In this document: positions 43,238-51,413 of the stretch, piece by piece
Position numbering within the stretch: position 1 is the first letter of the stretch
Layout of the letters: each line of letters starts with the position of its first letter
Virus record (IMG/VR): IMGVR_UViG_3300042450_002567
Location: 1 to 64,000 of that record
From: a virus
DNA length: 64,000 nt
Reading direction: 5' to 3' (one strand)
The notes under the pieces: model-generated
Database searches by the model: none
Told to the model about the DNA's origin: nothing
The model's input: the letters and a program-made list of their open reading frames with translations, nothing else
Made by a program: the position numbers and the translations under genes

Positions 43238-43423
43238 ATGGAAAAAGAAGAAGCACGCAAAGCAATCCTTGAAGCAGCGAACATTTTTCGTCTGAAGTCA
43301 GGGAACGCAAGCAGGTACCTAACTCGCAAGAACCTGGGGACCGCAGTGCAGGTATGCACGTTCAACAAGCTGGTTGACCCTAAGGTACTGGATGCGCTTA
43401 AGAATGGAGACAACAATGCATAA
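43238..43423 (+). CDS. 61-residue basic helical protein
   Basis: MEKEEARKAILEAANIFRLK, SGNASRYLTRKNLGTAVQVC, LVDPKVLDALKNGDNNA. Small HTH-like helical protein. Overlaps the next gene by 8 bases. No family recognised. Confidence 0.65.
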   Translation: MEKEEARKAILEAANIFRLKSGNASRYLTRKNLGTAVQVCTFNKLVDPKVLDALKNGDNNA

Positions 43424-43658
43424 TCAAAAAGTCATCTCAGGTAACCGTAAAACCGGCAGCCAAACCAAGAAACTCAACCGCATAACCACCTTCTGTGGTT
43501 GGCTAACCATCGGACTGGTCTTCTTACTAGGCGAACTATTCGTAGCTATCGCATCCCAGTGGACAGACGTAACCGAATGGATACCAGTACTAGGCACCTC
43601 ATGCCTGCTCATATTCGTTGTACTCGCCAGCATCCTCGGGATGCTCAGCCGAGACTAG
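43416..43658 (+). CDS. Two-helix membrane protein, possible holin
   Basis: 80 residues from ATG 43416 (GGAGACAACA). Basic start, then FCGWLTIGLVFLLGELFVAI and TSCLLIFVVLASILGML, two membrane segments with a short hydrophilic turn. Size, topology and distance (3 kb) from the amidase-like gene suit a holin, but nothing specific proves it. Confidence 0.65.
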   Translation: MHNQKVISGNRKTGSQTKKLNRITTFCGWLTIGLVFLLGELFVAIASQWTDVTEWIPVLGTSCLLIFVVLASILGMLSRD

Positions 43659-44440
43659 AAATCGGCGCGAGGTTCCAGGAAACTAAGTAGCCGTTCGGCT
43701 GTTGTATCCCCATCAACCTCAGCGTCAGTCTTCAACCAACGCAGAAACTCGTGCCACCTGCGCTGCTGCTCAGTACTATCAAAGACCAGGTTGTACTGCA
43801 CCATGCCCTTAGCGCCCGCACCGGCAGCAGTAGCCGTAGCACCATGCACAATCGCATCCTTGACGTTGGTGTCCTGAGGGGCAACAATGCGCACATCGTC
43901 TGAAGGTGCAGGCAAGGGTGCGCTATCAAGCATCGCCAACTCATCCTCATCAGGCAAAATCAGCTCAGGTGCCGTGTAGCCACCCACCGATTCCTGGGTA
44001 CGAGTGTTCCTTTGAGCAGTCTCGTTCAACGCTGCAAGCTCAAAATCATCCCACCCCAGGTCCTCCATGAGGATGCTGTAATCGCCAAGCATGTCACCAA
44101 GCAGCTCATCAAGTTCAATCGAATCAGTATGACCCAGCTCAGAAGTGCGGTTGTCAGTCAAAGCAAACGCAATCGAACGATCATCATCAGCTTCGAACTG
44201 GACGGCAGCAATCTCAGTCCACCCATTAGCCTGGGCAGCCTGAACCGTATGATTGCCAGCCACCACCGTGTAGGTGTCATCATCATTGGGTCGTACAACA
44301 ACCGCTTTGAGTTGTCCGAACTCAGCCAACGAAGCAGCAATGGCATCCACATCGCCACGCCGAGGGTTCGTGGGAAGCAGCACTAGCTTGTCGATAGGCA
44401 ATGCCAGTGATTCTAGGTTGGGGTGAATGTTGTGAGTCAT
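43655..44440 (-). CDS. ParB-like nuclease domain protein
   Basis: 261 residues. LALPIDKLVLLPTNPRRGDV, SLAEFGQLKAVVVRP, VVAGNHTVQAAQANGWTEIA and FALTDNRTSELGHTDSIELD are the ParB/Srx signature (N-P-R-x-G, G-N-H-x-x-x-A). In phages these proteins can bind or nick DNA. The C-terminal half is acidic and includes a helical end. Leads a leftward recombination unit; convergent 4-base overlap with the membrane gene. Confidence 0.85.
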   Translation of the reverse strand: MTHNIHPNLESLALPIDKLVLLPTNPRRGDVDAIAASLAEFGQLKAVVVRPNDDDTYTVVAGNHTVQAAQANGWTEIAAVQFEADDDRSIAFALTDNRTSELGHTDSIELDELLGDMLGDYSILMEDLGWDDFELAALNETAQRNTRTQESVGGYTAPELILPDEDELAMLDSAPLPAPSDDVRIVAPQDTNVKDAIVHGATATAAGAGAKGMVQYNLVFDSTEQQRRWHEFLRWLKTDAEVDGDTTAERLLSFLEPRADF

Positions 44441-44811
44441 GATCCGGTTACCATGGACCGTACATTAGCCGCTAATGTCCTCAAGGCGTCAATAGACGTC
44501 CGTGTGGCGTTGAGCATCTCACGCCTGGAACGCACAAGGGCCTCACTGATCTTGTACTTCTGGAACTCGTCCTGGGTTCTGAAGTCTGCCCATGCCTCTC
44601 GTTCCTTCACAGCACCAGAAGCCGACAGGTACTGGCCTGCCCATGCCCGCTTGTAGTCAGATTCGTACTGAGCCGCATTCTGAGCGAGCTCAGCAAAGTC
44701 CTCAGTCGAATGCTCCAAGAGCTCAACGAGTCGCAGGATCTCTTCCTCAATCTCAACTTGACTGATGGGCCGATCACGACGCCGTCTAGTCTGTTCTCTA
44801 CTATCAACCAT
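44437..44811 (-). CDS. Conserved actinophage helical protein
   Basis: 124 residues; long charged helices (ISQVEIEEEILRLVELLEHS, SASGAVKEREAWADF, RREMLNATRTSIDALRTLAA). This pattern (coiled helix, A-x-G-x-V-x-E-R-E, then a helix ending in ALRTL) is common next to recombination genes in actinophages. ATGA overlap with ParB-like gene. Role unknown. Confidence 0.7.
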   Translation of the reverse strand: MVDSREQTRRRRDRPISQVEIEEEILRLVELLEHSTEDFAELAQNAAQYESDYKRAWAGQYLSASGAVKEREAWADFRTQDEFQKYKISEALVRSRREMLNATRTSIDALRTLAANVRSMVTGS

Positions 44812-44823
44812 AAGAACTCCATT

Positions 44824-45345
44824 CTACTTACTAAAGGATGACCAATCGACCTTATCTAAGGACATCATATTCAAAACAGGCCAATCGAATCGTGCCTGAC
44901 CGAAATGGGCGAGACCCATCTCCTGCAGTATCCAAGCATCACACCGGTCATCCCCACCCTTGCCTGACCACACAACCCCAGTCCTAGCAGAGATCGCTGA
45001 TACCACCTCATTCTTAGAAGCGTTACCCCTGCCAGTAGCGAACTTGGCTCTAGCCGTCGGAGCTATCTCAACGTATGGGATAGCCCGTTCCCACAAGGCG
45101 ACACGAATGACCCCACCAAGCTCACCAATCGAATGCGCCTGAGAGTTCCTAGAACCAAACGAGTAGCCCTCAATGACAACATAAGGGGCACTCACAGTAG
45201 AAACGGCAGTCATCACAAGGTCTCTCATCACAGCAAGACGCTTAGGACCCTTGTGCGCAGTAGAGATCGCCTGAGTGAAGTCCTCACCAAAGGCAACCCC
45301 AGTCGAAGTCAACGACAGGTCAAGGCCAACAACCTCAACCTTCAT
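44824..45345 (-). CDS. RuvC-like Holliday junction resolvase
   Basis: 173 residues from ATG 45345. VVGLDLSLTSTGVAFGED gives the first catalytic Asp, APYVVIEGYSFGSRNSQAHS the Glu, and GGDDRCDAWILQEMG the last Asp pair of RuvC-type nucleases. Cuts branched DNA in recombination or before packaging. The frame upstream of this ATG overlaps the HNH gene. Confidence 0.85.
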   Translation of the reverse strand: MKVEVVGLDLSLTSTGVAFGEDFTQAISTAHKGPKRLAVMRDLVMTAVSTVSAPYVVIEGYSFGSRNSQAHSIGELGGVIRVALWERAIPYVEIAPTARAKFATGRGNASKNEVVSAISARTGVVWSGKGGDDRCDAWILQEMGLAHFGQARFDWPVLNMMSLDKVDWSSFSK

Positions 45346-45748
45346 CAATCTCCTCAGCTCTCCAAGAGGGGATACGAGGAATCCCAGAAGACCAAGACTG
45401 ACGCAACTCCTTAGCCTCATCAAACATCTCAGGAGAAGCCCACGAAGGAAGCTCCAAGCCAACCTTGTCAGCAGTACGAGGCCTGTTCCCTATCCGTGTA
45501 TGACAAGGGCGGCATACCATGAGGATATTGGTCTCGTCCAGTATTGAACCACCACGAGAACGTCGTACCAACTCATGGGCATCCATCGACCTGGCTTGAA
45601 CATAGATGGAAGTATCATCACCCTCACACCTGTCGAACCCTGCGAACACAGCGCAAGCTTCACACCAAGGGCGTTCTTCTATCAGCTTGGCTACAAGTGG
45701 ACGTCTCAGCTTGTACTGTGCCATCGCCTTGGCAGACCGATGTTTCAT
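45335..45748 (-). CDS. HNH endonuclease
   Basis: 137 residues. WCEACAVFAG, SMDAHELVRRSRGGSILDET, NILMVCRPCHTRIGNRP: H-E...N...H with two C-x2-C pairs, the HNH core. In tailed phages such nucleases often work with terminase; this one sits in the recombination unit about 7 kb from terL. Overlaps neighbours (11 and 4 bases). Confidence 0.85.
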   Translation of the reverse strand: MKHRSAKAMAQYKLRRPLVAKLIEERPWCEACAVFAGFDRCEGDDTSIYVQARSMDAHELVRRSRGGSILDETNILMVCRPCHTRIGNRPRTADKVGLELPSWASPEMFDEAKELRQSWSSGIPRIPSWRAEEIDEG

Positions 45749-45957
45749 TCTGTGTACCAGTCGACCCTGTCTGCGATAGTCATAGAGATGGCAGACAACT
45801 CTTCTTGTATCTCACGGATACGCTGTTGGTGTCGTTCAAGGGCTCTGAGAGAGAGGGTGTTCCATACTTCAGGATCGGTGATCAGGCAACCTACTGCCAT
45901 GGAGGCAAGGGTGATGTTCTGAGAGATCAAAGCGGCTTGGATGGAACGATCATTCAT
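45745..45957 (-). CDS. 70-residue helical protein
   Basis: MNDRSIQAALISQNITLASM, AVGCLITDPEVWNTLSLRAL, ERHQQRIREIQEELSAISMT. ATGA overlaps on both sides. Coiled-coil second half. No family recognised. Confidence 0.7.
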   Translation of the reverse strand: MNDRSIQAALISQNITLASMAVGCLITDPEVWNTLSLRALERHQQRIREIQEELSAISMTIADRVDWYTE

Positions 45958-46133
45958 GTCAGCTGAGTCTCATCAGGTTGACGTTTGATTGAGATGGGAA
46001 CCCAAACGGCAGTGCTGTTGGGTGACAGGTAGTGCTGTGCTTTCCTCTTGGCAATCTTTGGTGAAGAAGCTTCCACTAAGACAATTTCAGGGGTGACGTT
46101 GTCACGAATAAGGGTGACCTCATAGATGGGCAT
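45954..46133 (-). CDS. 59-residue protein, hidden
   Basis: Below usual cutoffs. Starts ATG 46133 and ends with an ATGA overlap to the next gene, in an unbroken run of coupled genes. MPIYEVTLIRDNVTPEIVLV, EASSPKIAKRKAQHYLSPNS, TAVWVPISIKRQPDETQLT: strand-helix-strand, like small phage Arc/MazG-free helper proteins. Function unknown. Confidence 0.75.
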   Translation of the reverse strand: MPIYEVTLIRDNVTPEIVLVEASSPKIAKRKAQHYLSPNSTAVWVPISIKRQPDETQLT

Positions 46134-46138
46134 AAGGC

Positions 46139-46519
46139 TCAGACCTTCTCTATCAGGATGAACTGGTACAACGTGCCTGTGTCATCGGTGTCATCAGTGT
46201 CTCCGTCAATCCATTTGGTTGTATAAGAACCGTAAGAGATTGAGTCTTCCCTGTCATCGATTATAGACAATACGATATGAGAGGTATCTTGAACTGGGGA
46301 TACCTTGATACCTTCAATGGATAGAAGGGTGTTGCCATCAGAATGCAACAGGGTGTTGCGTGCCATGCAATCAACCTTGGCTATACGCCTTGCGATAGTA
46401 GAAGCGTACAACCCGTCAAGGTTATGCTTGACCTCTATGTCATATGGTTTCTTGCCGTATACACTTTTCACGGTGCAAGCAATGATTGTGTAGCCTGCAT
46501 CTTCTTGAATGCCTGACAT
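46139..46519 (-). CDS. Phage protein, unknown
   Basis: 126 residues after TAAGGAGTAGTTGAC. MSGIQEDAGYTIIACTVKSV, KVDCMARNTLLHSDGNTL, SHIVLSIIDDREDSISYGSY. Strand-rich, acidic Asp/Thr loop DGDTDDTDDTG near the end. No family recognised. Confidence 0.7.
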   Translation of the reverse strand: MSGIQEDAGYTIIACTVKSVYGKKPYDIEVKHNLDGLYASTIARRIAKVDCMARNTLLHSDGNTLLSIEGIKVSPVQDTSHIVLSIIDDREDSISYGSYTTKWIDGDTDDTDDTGTLYQFILIEKV

Positions 46520-46648
46520 GTCAACTACTCCTTAAGTGATTCGACTTGTTGTGTTGTCAGACTAGTGGACCCACACCCAACCGCAACAGGTGAGAGCACA
46601 GTCACAATGCAAAGCTTATAAGTCATGGTTCGTTTGACAAGAGATGCC

Positions 46649-46867
46649 TTATACATCTGATGAGACCTTGTTCTTCTTGATGAGATCGTCAACGTAGATC
46701 CGATCAAAGAGAAAGAGACCTTTGTTGGTTCTGTATGAGGGTTTGATGTGTCCTGATTTGACCCATCGTGTGATGGTTGCTCTGTGAACGTTGAAACGTT
46801 CTGCTGTCTGATCTGTTGTGATGAGACGTCCTGGTGCTATGAAGAAGAAGTCTTTGGTTTGTTTCAT
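46649..46867 (-). CDS. Excisionase/MerR-like HTH protein
   Basis: 72 residues. LITTDQTAERFNVHRATITR then WVKSGHIKPSYRTNKGLFLF match the HTH_17/excise winged helix. Head of the leftward unit with a consensus promoter upstream. Without an integrase in the window it is more likely a regulator. GAAAGCACTACTC before ATG. Confidence 0.8.
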   Translation of the reverse strand: MKQTKDFFFIAPGRLITTDQTAERFNVHRATITRWVKSGHIKPSYRTNKGLFLFDRIYVDDLIKKNKVSSDV

Positions 46868-47262
46868 GAGTAGTGCTTTCTATGTATGTTGGTTAGTAGT
46901 TTGTGTATCGCGTTGTATGCGTGTGTGTGCCATGTCTGACAGCTGATTGTAGTTGATTGTAGTTGTCAAGTCAACTTGAGTGATCTGCTAATGGGTCATG
47001 ACTTGAGAGGTATCCGGTATGGGATACAAGCAAAGCGTTTAGGTTGAACCTGACCACATACACATTGAATTGAATTGAATTGATAGTAAAAGAAAGAAAC
47101 AAGCCAGGAGGTAGCAGGGGGGGGTAGGGGGGGGTAGGGGGGTAGGGGGTAGGTAACTCTGTGAGCCACCAACCACCAAAAACACACAACCCTCCGGCCT
47201 GTCAAACATCCCCAGACCCAGTGTGTAGCTATGTGGGATTTTTTTGCCTTATTGTATTTAGA
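46868..47262. promoter_or_regulatory. Promoter, short repeats and G-tract
   Basis: Leftward TTGACT (46969-46974 on -) and TACAAT (46946-46951 on -), 17-bp spacer; CAACTACAAT is doubled there. ATTGAATTGAATTGAATTGA at about 47063-47083. A (G5-8)TA repeat at 47117-47153. No gene in about 390 bases. Confidence 0.75.
47117..47153 (+). repeat. G-run/TA tandem repeat
   Basis: Runs of 8, 8, 6 and 5 G separated by TA, then GG. Could form a very stable G-quadruplex with 2-base loops on the + strand. Also a likely slippage or sequencing-error site. Confidence 0.8.
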
Positions 47263-47436
47263 TTAAACTGTGGGGGGTGTGTTGGGTGTTTCTTTGTTTT
47301 GGGTTTGGGTTTCTTTGTTTTGGGTTTGTGTCCAGTTGTATGGGTTGGGGGTTTGGTTTTGTTTGAGTTGTTGGATGGTTTGGTCTATTTGTTGGAGGGC
47401 TTTGAGGATTGCGTCGTGGAATTCGTTTGTGTTCAT
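47263..47436 (-). CDS. 57-residue Gln/Thr-rich protein, hidden
   Basis: ATG 47436 overlaps the upstream TGA. MNTNEFHDAILKALQQIDQT, then a repeated QTQNKET x2 and a Pro end. The repeat reflects a 21-base tandem duplication. Second of three leftward small genes after the GNAT gene. Function unknown. Confidence 0.65.
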   Translation of the reverse strand: MNTNEFHDAILKALQQIDQTIQQLKQNQTPNPYNWTQTQNKETQTQNKETPNTPPTV

Positions 47437-47624
47437 AGGAGTTGTTGTGCGTCGGTTTGCCAGTTGGCTTTGCCGGTGTAGTAGGCGTATGCGGTTTCTA
47501 GTTTTGCTTGGTCTGTTTCGTCGTGGCAGAGGATTTCGACGAGTGTGGCGATTGTTGTGATTTGTTCGGGTGTTGCTGTTTGTATTTTTTGTTGTATTGC
47601 TTGTTGGTATTGGGTTTGGTTCAT
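47433..47624 (-). CDS. 63-residue helical protein
   Basis: MNQTQYQQAIQQKIQTATPE, QITTIATLVEILCHDETDQA, LETAYAYYTGKANWQTD; helical with Gln-rich start. 33 bases after the GNAT gene's stop. Function unknown. Confidence 0.7.
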   Translation of the reverse strand: MNQTQYQQAIQQKIQTATPEQITTIATLVEILCHDETDQAKLETAYAYYTGKANWQTDAQQLL

Positions 47625-47657
47625 GGTGGGGAGGTTAGTTGTGTGTTGGGTTTTTTG

Positions 47658-48965
47658 TCAAGTGGTGAGTTTTTTGATGCCGGACCAGACTCTGGTGTCT
47701 TCGGCTCCTTCTTTGTCGCTGAGTGCTTTTCTTGCTCCTGTGAAGAGGGTGAATGCGTATGGGGTGAGTCTTTGGGGGGCGTTGAATCGTTCTTGTTGTG
47801 CTTGTCTGATTAGTGCTTGTACTGCTGCTGCTTCTTCGTTTGTGTTGAATAGTTCGGTGTTTTTGGTTTGTTGGTATTCGTCTATGGCTTCTTGGATGTA
47901 GCTGAGGAATTGTTTTCTGTCGTATTCTTCTGCCCAGTCGAAGCCTGATACGGCCCAGTTGTATGCGCCGTCTTCTAGTCCTGCGAATACATGGATTTGT
48001 TGTATTCCTATTTTGATGTAGTCGTGTTGTGTGTCTGCGATGAAGTCTCCGCCGATTCCTTGTCCTTTGTGTGCTTCGTCGATTATGAGTTGTTCGTGGT
48101 AGATTTCTGGTTTTCCGGTTTCGGATATCATTATTTGTCGGTCGAATTTTCCTATTGGGTTGCCGTTTTGGTCGTAGATTTTTCCTCCGATGATGATGCC
48201 GTTGTCTGGCCATTCGGTTTTTTTATTTATGTTTAGGGGGTTGTGTTCGTTGATTGGCATGTCGGGCCCTACTGCGTGGATGAAGTCGGCTTCGGTTTTG
48301 GCTCGCATGCGTCCGAGGTCTGTGATTTCAAAAATCTTTTTTATTTCTTCTTCTAGTTGTTGGGTTTGTCCTTGTTTTCCGGCTTCGATTAGTTCTTGTA
48401 CTGTCATTTTTGGTTGGGGTTTTGTTTGCCTGCGGATGCGTGCCCTTTTGATGGCGTCTCTTCGCTTTTCGAACCGTTTTGCTTCGGTTCTGCCCCATAG
48501 TTTGTCTACTGCGCGTGGCGGCATTCCTGGTATGCAGGGGATTCCGCCTTCTGTTTCGGCTTCTTCGCAGCGCCCGTCGTTGTCTCCGTCGATCATCGTT
48601 TTTGTTTGGATGGGTTGGAGGCTTTTTTGGGTTTCTTTTTCGGCTCTGGCTACTATGGTTTCGGCCCAGGATCTTGCGGCGTGCCCTCCCCAGAGCTGCC
48701 AGGCGATCCATCCGTTTGATGTTTTGTCGTCTAGGTTGTCACCTGCGTGCCGTGGGAAGTATTTGGCGATGTGCCGGACTTTGGTGATTCCGATGGTTCC
48801 GCCTGCGGCTAGGGTTCTTGCGGTGTTTTCGCCGACTGAGGTGCCTCCTCTGCCAAACTTTTTTCTTAGTTCTAACCCTACTCGGGCGTTTTCTTTTACT
48901 GCTTCAGGTATCTGATACGAGTTTATGGCTGTGGATTTTGTTTGAGTCCAGATGGTAAAAGACAT
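47658..48965 (-). CDS. GNAT-like acetyltransferase fused to a head-associated N-domain
   Basis: 435 residues. N-terminal RHIAKYFPRHAGDNLDDKTS, NGWIAWQLWGGHAARSWAET is a domain known from phage head-gene products and proteases. A Ca-like motif IDGDNDGRCEEAETEGG and IPCIPGMPPRAVDKLWG follow. Residues about 250-345 hold YHEQLIIDEAHKGQGIGGDF, the acetyl-CoA loop (Q-x-x-G-x-G type) of GNAT enzymes. Helical end. Head-linked modifying enzyme, or a host-acting one carried in the virion. Confidence 0.7.
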   Translation of the reverse strand: MSFTIWTQTKSTAINSYQIPEAVKENARVGLELRKKFGRGGTSVGENTARTLAAGGTIGITKVRHIAKYFPRHAGDNLDDKTSNGWIAWQLWGGHAARSWAETIVARAEKETQKSLQPIQTKTMIDGDNDGRCEEAETEGGIPCIPGMPPRAVDKLWGRTEAKRFEKRRDAIKRARIRRQTKPQPKMTVQELIEAGKQGQTQQLEEEIKKIFEITDLGRMRAKTEADFIHAVGPDMPINEHNPLNINKKTEWPDNGIIIGGKIYDQNGNPIGKFDRQIMISETGKPEIYHEQLIIDEAHKGQGIGGDFIADTQHDYIKIGIQQIHVFAGLEDGAYNWAVSGFDWAEEYDRKQFLSYIQEAIDEYQQTKNTELFNTNEEAAAVQALIRQAQQERFNAPQRLTPYAFTLFTGARKALSDKEGAEDTRVWSGIKKLTT

Positions 48966-49040
48966 TATGCGTAAATTCCGGCAAAAATTTGTTCTTTAAA
49001 CATCTAGGTATCTTAGAACGGTTATATGCGGCTTAGGGGA

Positions 49041-50108
49041 TCACTTTAGGGAAGCTAGTAAAGCATTCCACCGTCTTATACCGAAACGGATATCACATTT
49101 ATCAACATTTTTTAACCCTAATTCGCCTTCGGCTTGCCTAACTTCAGGATCGCAAAGCTTTTCGATATGCTGAATCCATTTGGAAGGTTTCGACGCAAGC
49201 CTACCTAACGCATAAGTGGCGTGTAGGTCCTTGTATGCGTCTAAATCGGATGCAATGAACGGTATGCCCGCAGAAGCGTACTCAATGCCTTTAATCGCCG
49301 ATTTAGCCCTATTGAAAGGCAGATCTGACAGTGGGACAATCCCAATATCAAAACACAACAAAGTTGGGTAGTACTGCGGTGAAGCCATCGGCATAGTAGT
49401 CACATACTTAGGGTCGACATTAACCCCTTCAGCAAAAGTCTTAGCCTGGCTGTGATGCCCAGAGTGATGCAACCGGATTTTACCCCGCTTCACTAGCGGT
49501 TCAAGAATCCCCCTCAGTATTTCAAGGTCCCCTGACCTGTGCGAGGTTGACCCGACCCAACCGACCAGAGGAACCTCGCTGCCGGAGTCCTCATGGCGTA
49601 TGAATCGTTTTACTTCCACGCAATTAGGTAATTCGATGATCGGACAATTTACCCATTGAGCAAGACGCTGCTTTAGGTAAGGTGTCGAGGTAGTGACAAG
49701 GCTTGATCGTGCCATCACATTTCGGTAATGGTTTACGTTCTCAACCTTGTTGTATTTAGGGTGAGAAGCTTTGAATGCGCCATTGAGCGGGGAGAGACCC
49801 CAGTACCAGTCATCAAGGTCATTTATGATGATCTGGCCTGAGGCTTTAGCTTCATCCATCTTGTCGGGGATATCTTCAAACATTACACGCTGCATAACGA
49901 TAACGTCGCAATCCCAATGAAATTGGTGGGCCCAGTCTCTTACACCAAAAATACCGTTTTGGTGAGCTAGAACACCACAAACTACTTCTGCTTCAAGGTT
50001 GTTGACGTATTGGCCTAGCCTGATAAATCCGGCACCTCCCCAAACGGGGTGACCGTTATCGTCAAAAACGCTTCCCGACCAGTCAGAAGAAGCAAACGCA
50101 ACTTTCAC
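49041..50108 (-). CDS. Glycosyltransferase (GT-B/GT4-like)
   Basis: 355 residues. WGGAGFIRLGQYVNNLEAEV, IINDLDDWYWGLSP (D-D-D motif), PLVGWVGSTSHRSGDLEILR and AKSAIKGIEYASAGIPFIAS are GT-B features: the last has the E-x-x-x-A-G-x-P donor-binding loop. May modify capsid, DNA or host surface. Downstream of the recombination and terL genes, as in many actinophages. Confidence 0.85.
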   Translation of the reverse strand: MKVAFASSDWSGSVFDDNGHPVWGGAGFIRLGQYVNNLEAEVVCGVLAHQNGIFGVRDWAHQFHWDCDVIVMQRVMFEDIPDKMDEAKASGQIIINDLDDWYWGLSPLNGAFKASHPKYNKVENVNHYRNVMARSSLVTTSTPYLKQRLAQWVNCPIIELPNCVEVKRFIRHEDSGSEVPLVGWVGSTSHRSGDLEILRGILEPLVKRGKIRLHHSGHHSQAKTFAEGVNVDPKYVTTMPMASPQYYPTLLCFDIGIVPLSDLPFNRAKSAIKGIEYASAGIPFIASDLDAYKDLHATYALGRLASKPSKWIQHIEKLCDPEVRQAEGELGLKNVDKCDIRFGIRRWNALLASLK

Positions 50109-50608
50109 GACGCCGATGAGGTGGTAGGGAACTTCCAGTATCCATCAAGTGCCGACCATAGGGCTTCGTCGATCAATTCTTCATCAATGAGTTCGTTACC
50201 ATTGATAAGTTCTTGATGTCGTTCTATTGCTTTGCGTAAAAAATCTGCGGTTGAATCTTCGCTGCTGTCATCGGAACTTCCGATAGCGATACGTCGGGCA
50301 ACTTCATTTAATCGTGATTCAACATGGAAAAGGAACCGACCAATTTTGCGTCTGCGGATTTCGTTATTGTCGTATAGCTCAGCTAAAATTCTTAGCCCTT
50401 CAGCACCAGAGTCGCCATATGTTTCTTTGGCTTTGTTCTCTTGTTGAGTGATGTCTATTAGCTGTTGGTTAAGATTTTCGGTCAAAGCAATTAGAGCTCT
50501 TTCCCAGCGTCCCCAATTCTCAGGAAGCATCAAAGTGTCTAACTGGTCCGGGCTGATACGGTTTTTAACTTCTTCTGCCACTAAACGGGCAAAAATGTCA
50601 TCATTCAT
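50105..50608 (-). CDS. Conserved actinophage helical protein
   Basis: 167 residues. FARLVAEEVKNRISPDQLDT, LPENWGRWERALIALTENLN, AELYDNNEIRRRKIGRFLFH. ATGA overlap with the glycosyltransferase. L.PENWGRW..AL is shared with many actinophage genes near terL; function unknown. Confidence 0.75.
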   Translation of the reverse strand: MNDDIFARLVAEEVKNRISPDQLDTLMLPENWGRWERALIALTENLNQQLIDITQQENKAKETYGDSGAEGLRILAELYDNNEIRRRKIGRFLFHVESRLNEVARRIAIGSSDDSSEDSTADFLRKAIERHQELINGNELIDEELIDEALWSALDGYWKFPTTSSAS

Positions 50609-50627
50609 CTAATTTCCTTAAAATAGT

Positions 50628-51413
50628 TTATTTTTTGTATGCAGGACATTCGTTTTTGAAATTACACCAATCACAAAGTTTGGAAGTCTTGGGTTCAAAA
50701 ATAGCGGACTCAAAACGCAAGTCAATACCCACACGGGTTTCTTGAACAACTTCTCGCATTTTTTTTAATTGAGGTTCAGTTGCAGGACTTGTGATGCGGC
50801 CACCGTCTTTTAGAAAAAGAAGTTCTACTCTTTCAATTTCACAAGATTCTTGTTCTGCTAAAAAGTCAGCGTAAATCATTAATTGGGTAAATTTGTCGCT
50901 TCTAAATCTTGCCTGGGGGGTTTTGCCTGTTTTGTAATCAGTGACGACTAGACGCCCATTTTCTTTGCTCCAGCGGTCAATGAAACCTCTGACAAGAACT
51001 CCACCAACTTCGCCTTTGATAGCTGTTTCTAGCCCTTCTGGAAATACTGATGTCGGATCTTCAATAGAGAAATAGTTTTCCATCCTCCACCATGACTCCC
51101 ACCGGAATTGACGTATCGCTTTGGGGTCATCGCCAAAATGGGTTCCCATCTTTTCATTCCATTGCTTTTCCCAAAGATCGCGCATTATTGCTTTGGATTG
51201 TTCTGGAGTGCGATATTCGGGTTCAAGCATGAATAGGTTTTCTAGAACCTCATGAACAAATGTTCCTCGAAGCATGTCTGTTGTTTCGCCGTCAGAAAGG
51301 CCATCAATGCGCGTCAGTTTGTAGAGTAGCGGGCATTGCCTGAAAGTAGCGATTGAGCTTGGGGATAGGTATGGTGGCAGAGTGCTCCCTGCCACCACCT
51401 CTTGAAGGCTCAT
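50628..51413 (-). CDS. Cas4/RecB-like exonuclease with Fe-S cysteines
   Basis: 261 residues. LSPSSIATFRQCPLLYKLTR with the first Cys, GTFVHEVLENLF, VRGFIDRW, VVTDYKTGK, QLMIYADFL are the RecB-family nuclease motifs; KLCDWCNFKNECPAYKK closes a 4Fe-4S site. Resects double strands for the annealing protein. ATGA overlap with the Rad52-like gene. Confidence 0.9.
   Translation of the reverse strand: MSLQEVVAGSTLPPYLSPSSIATFRQCPLLYKLTRIDGLSDGETTDMLRGTFVHEVLENLFMLEPEYRTPEQSKAIMRDLWEKQWNEKMGTHFGDDPKAIRQFRWESWWRMENYFSIEDPTSVFPEGLETAIKGEVGGVLVRGFIDRWSKENGRLVVTDYKTGKTPQARFRSDKFTQLMIYADFLAEQESCEIERVELLFLKDGGRITSPATEPQLKKMREVVQETRVGIDLRFESAIFEPKTSKLCDWCNFKNECPAYKK

Noticed and set aside
46525-46707. Small frame with lipobox-like PVAVGC between the HTH and next gene
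   Set aside because: Overlaps the HTH gene, has no ribosome site and a poor lipobox; too weak to list. A start at about 46624 remains possible.
47161-47560. Hydrophobic frames on + over the small leftward genes
   Set aside because: Trp/Phe/Val-rich shadows of Gln/Thr-rich - strand genes; no ribosome site.
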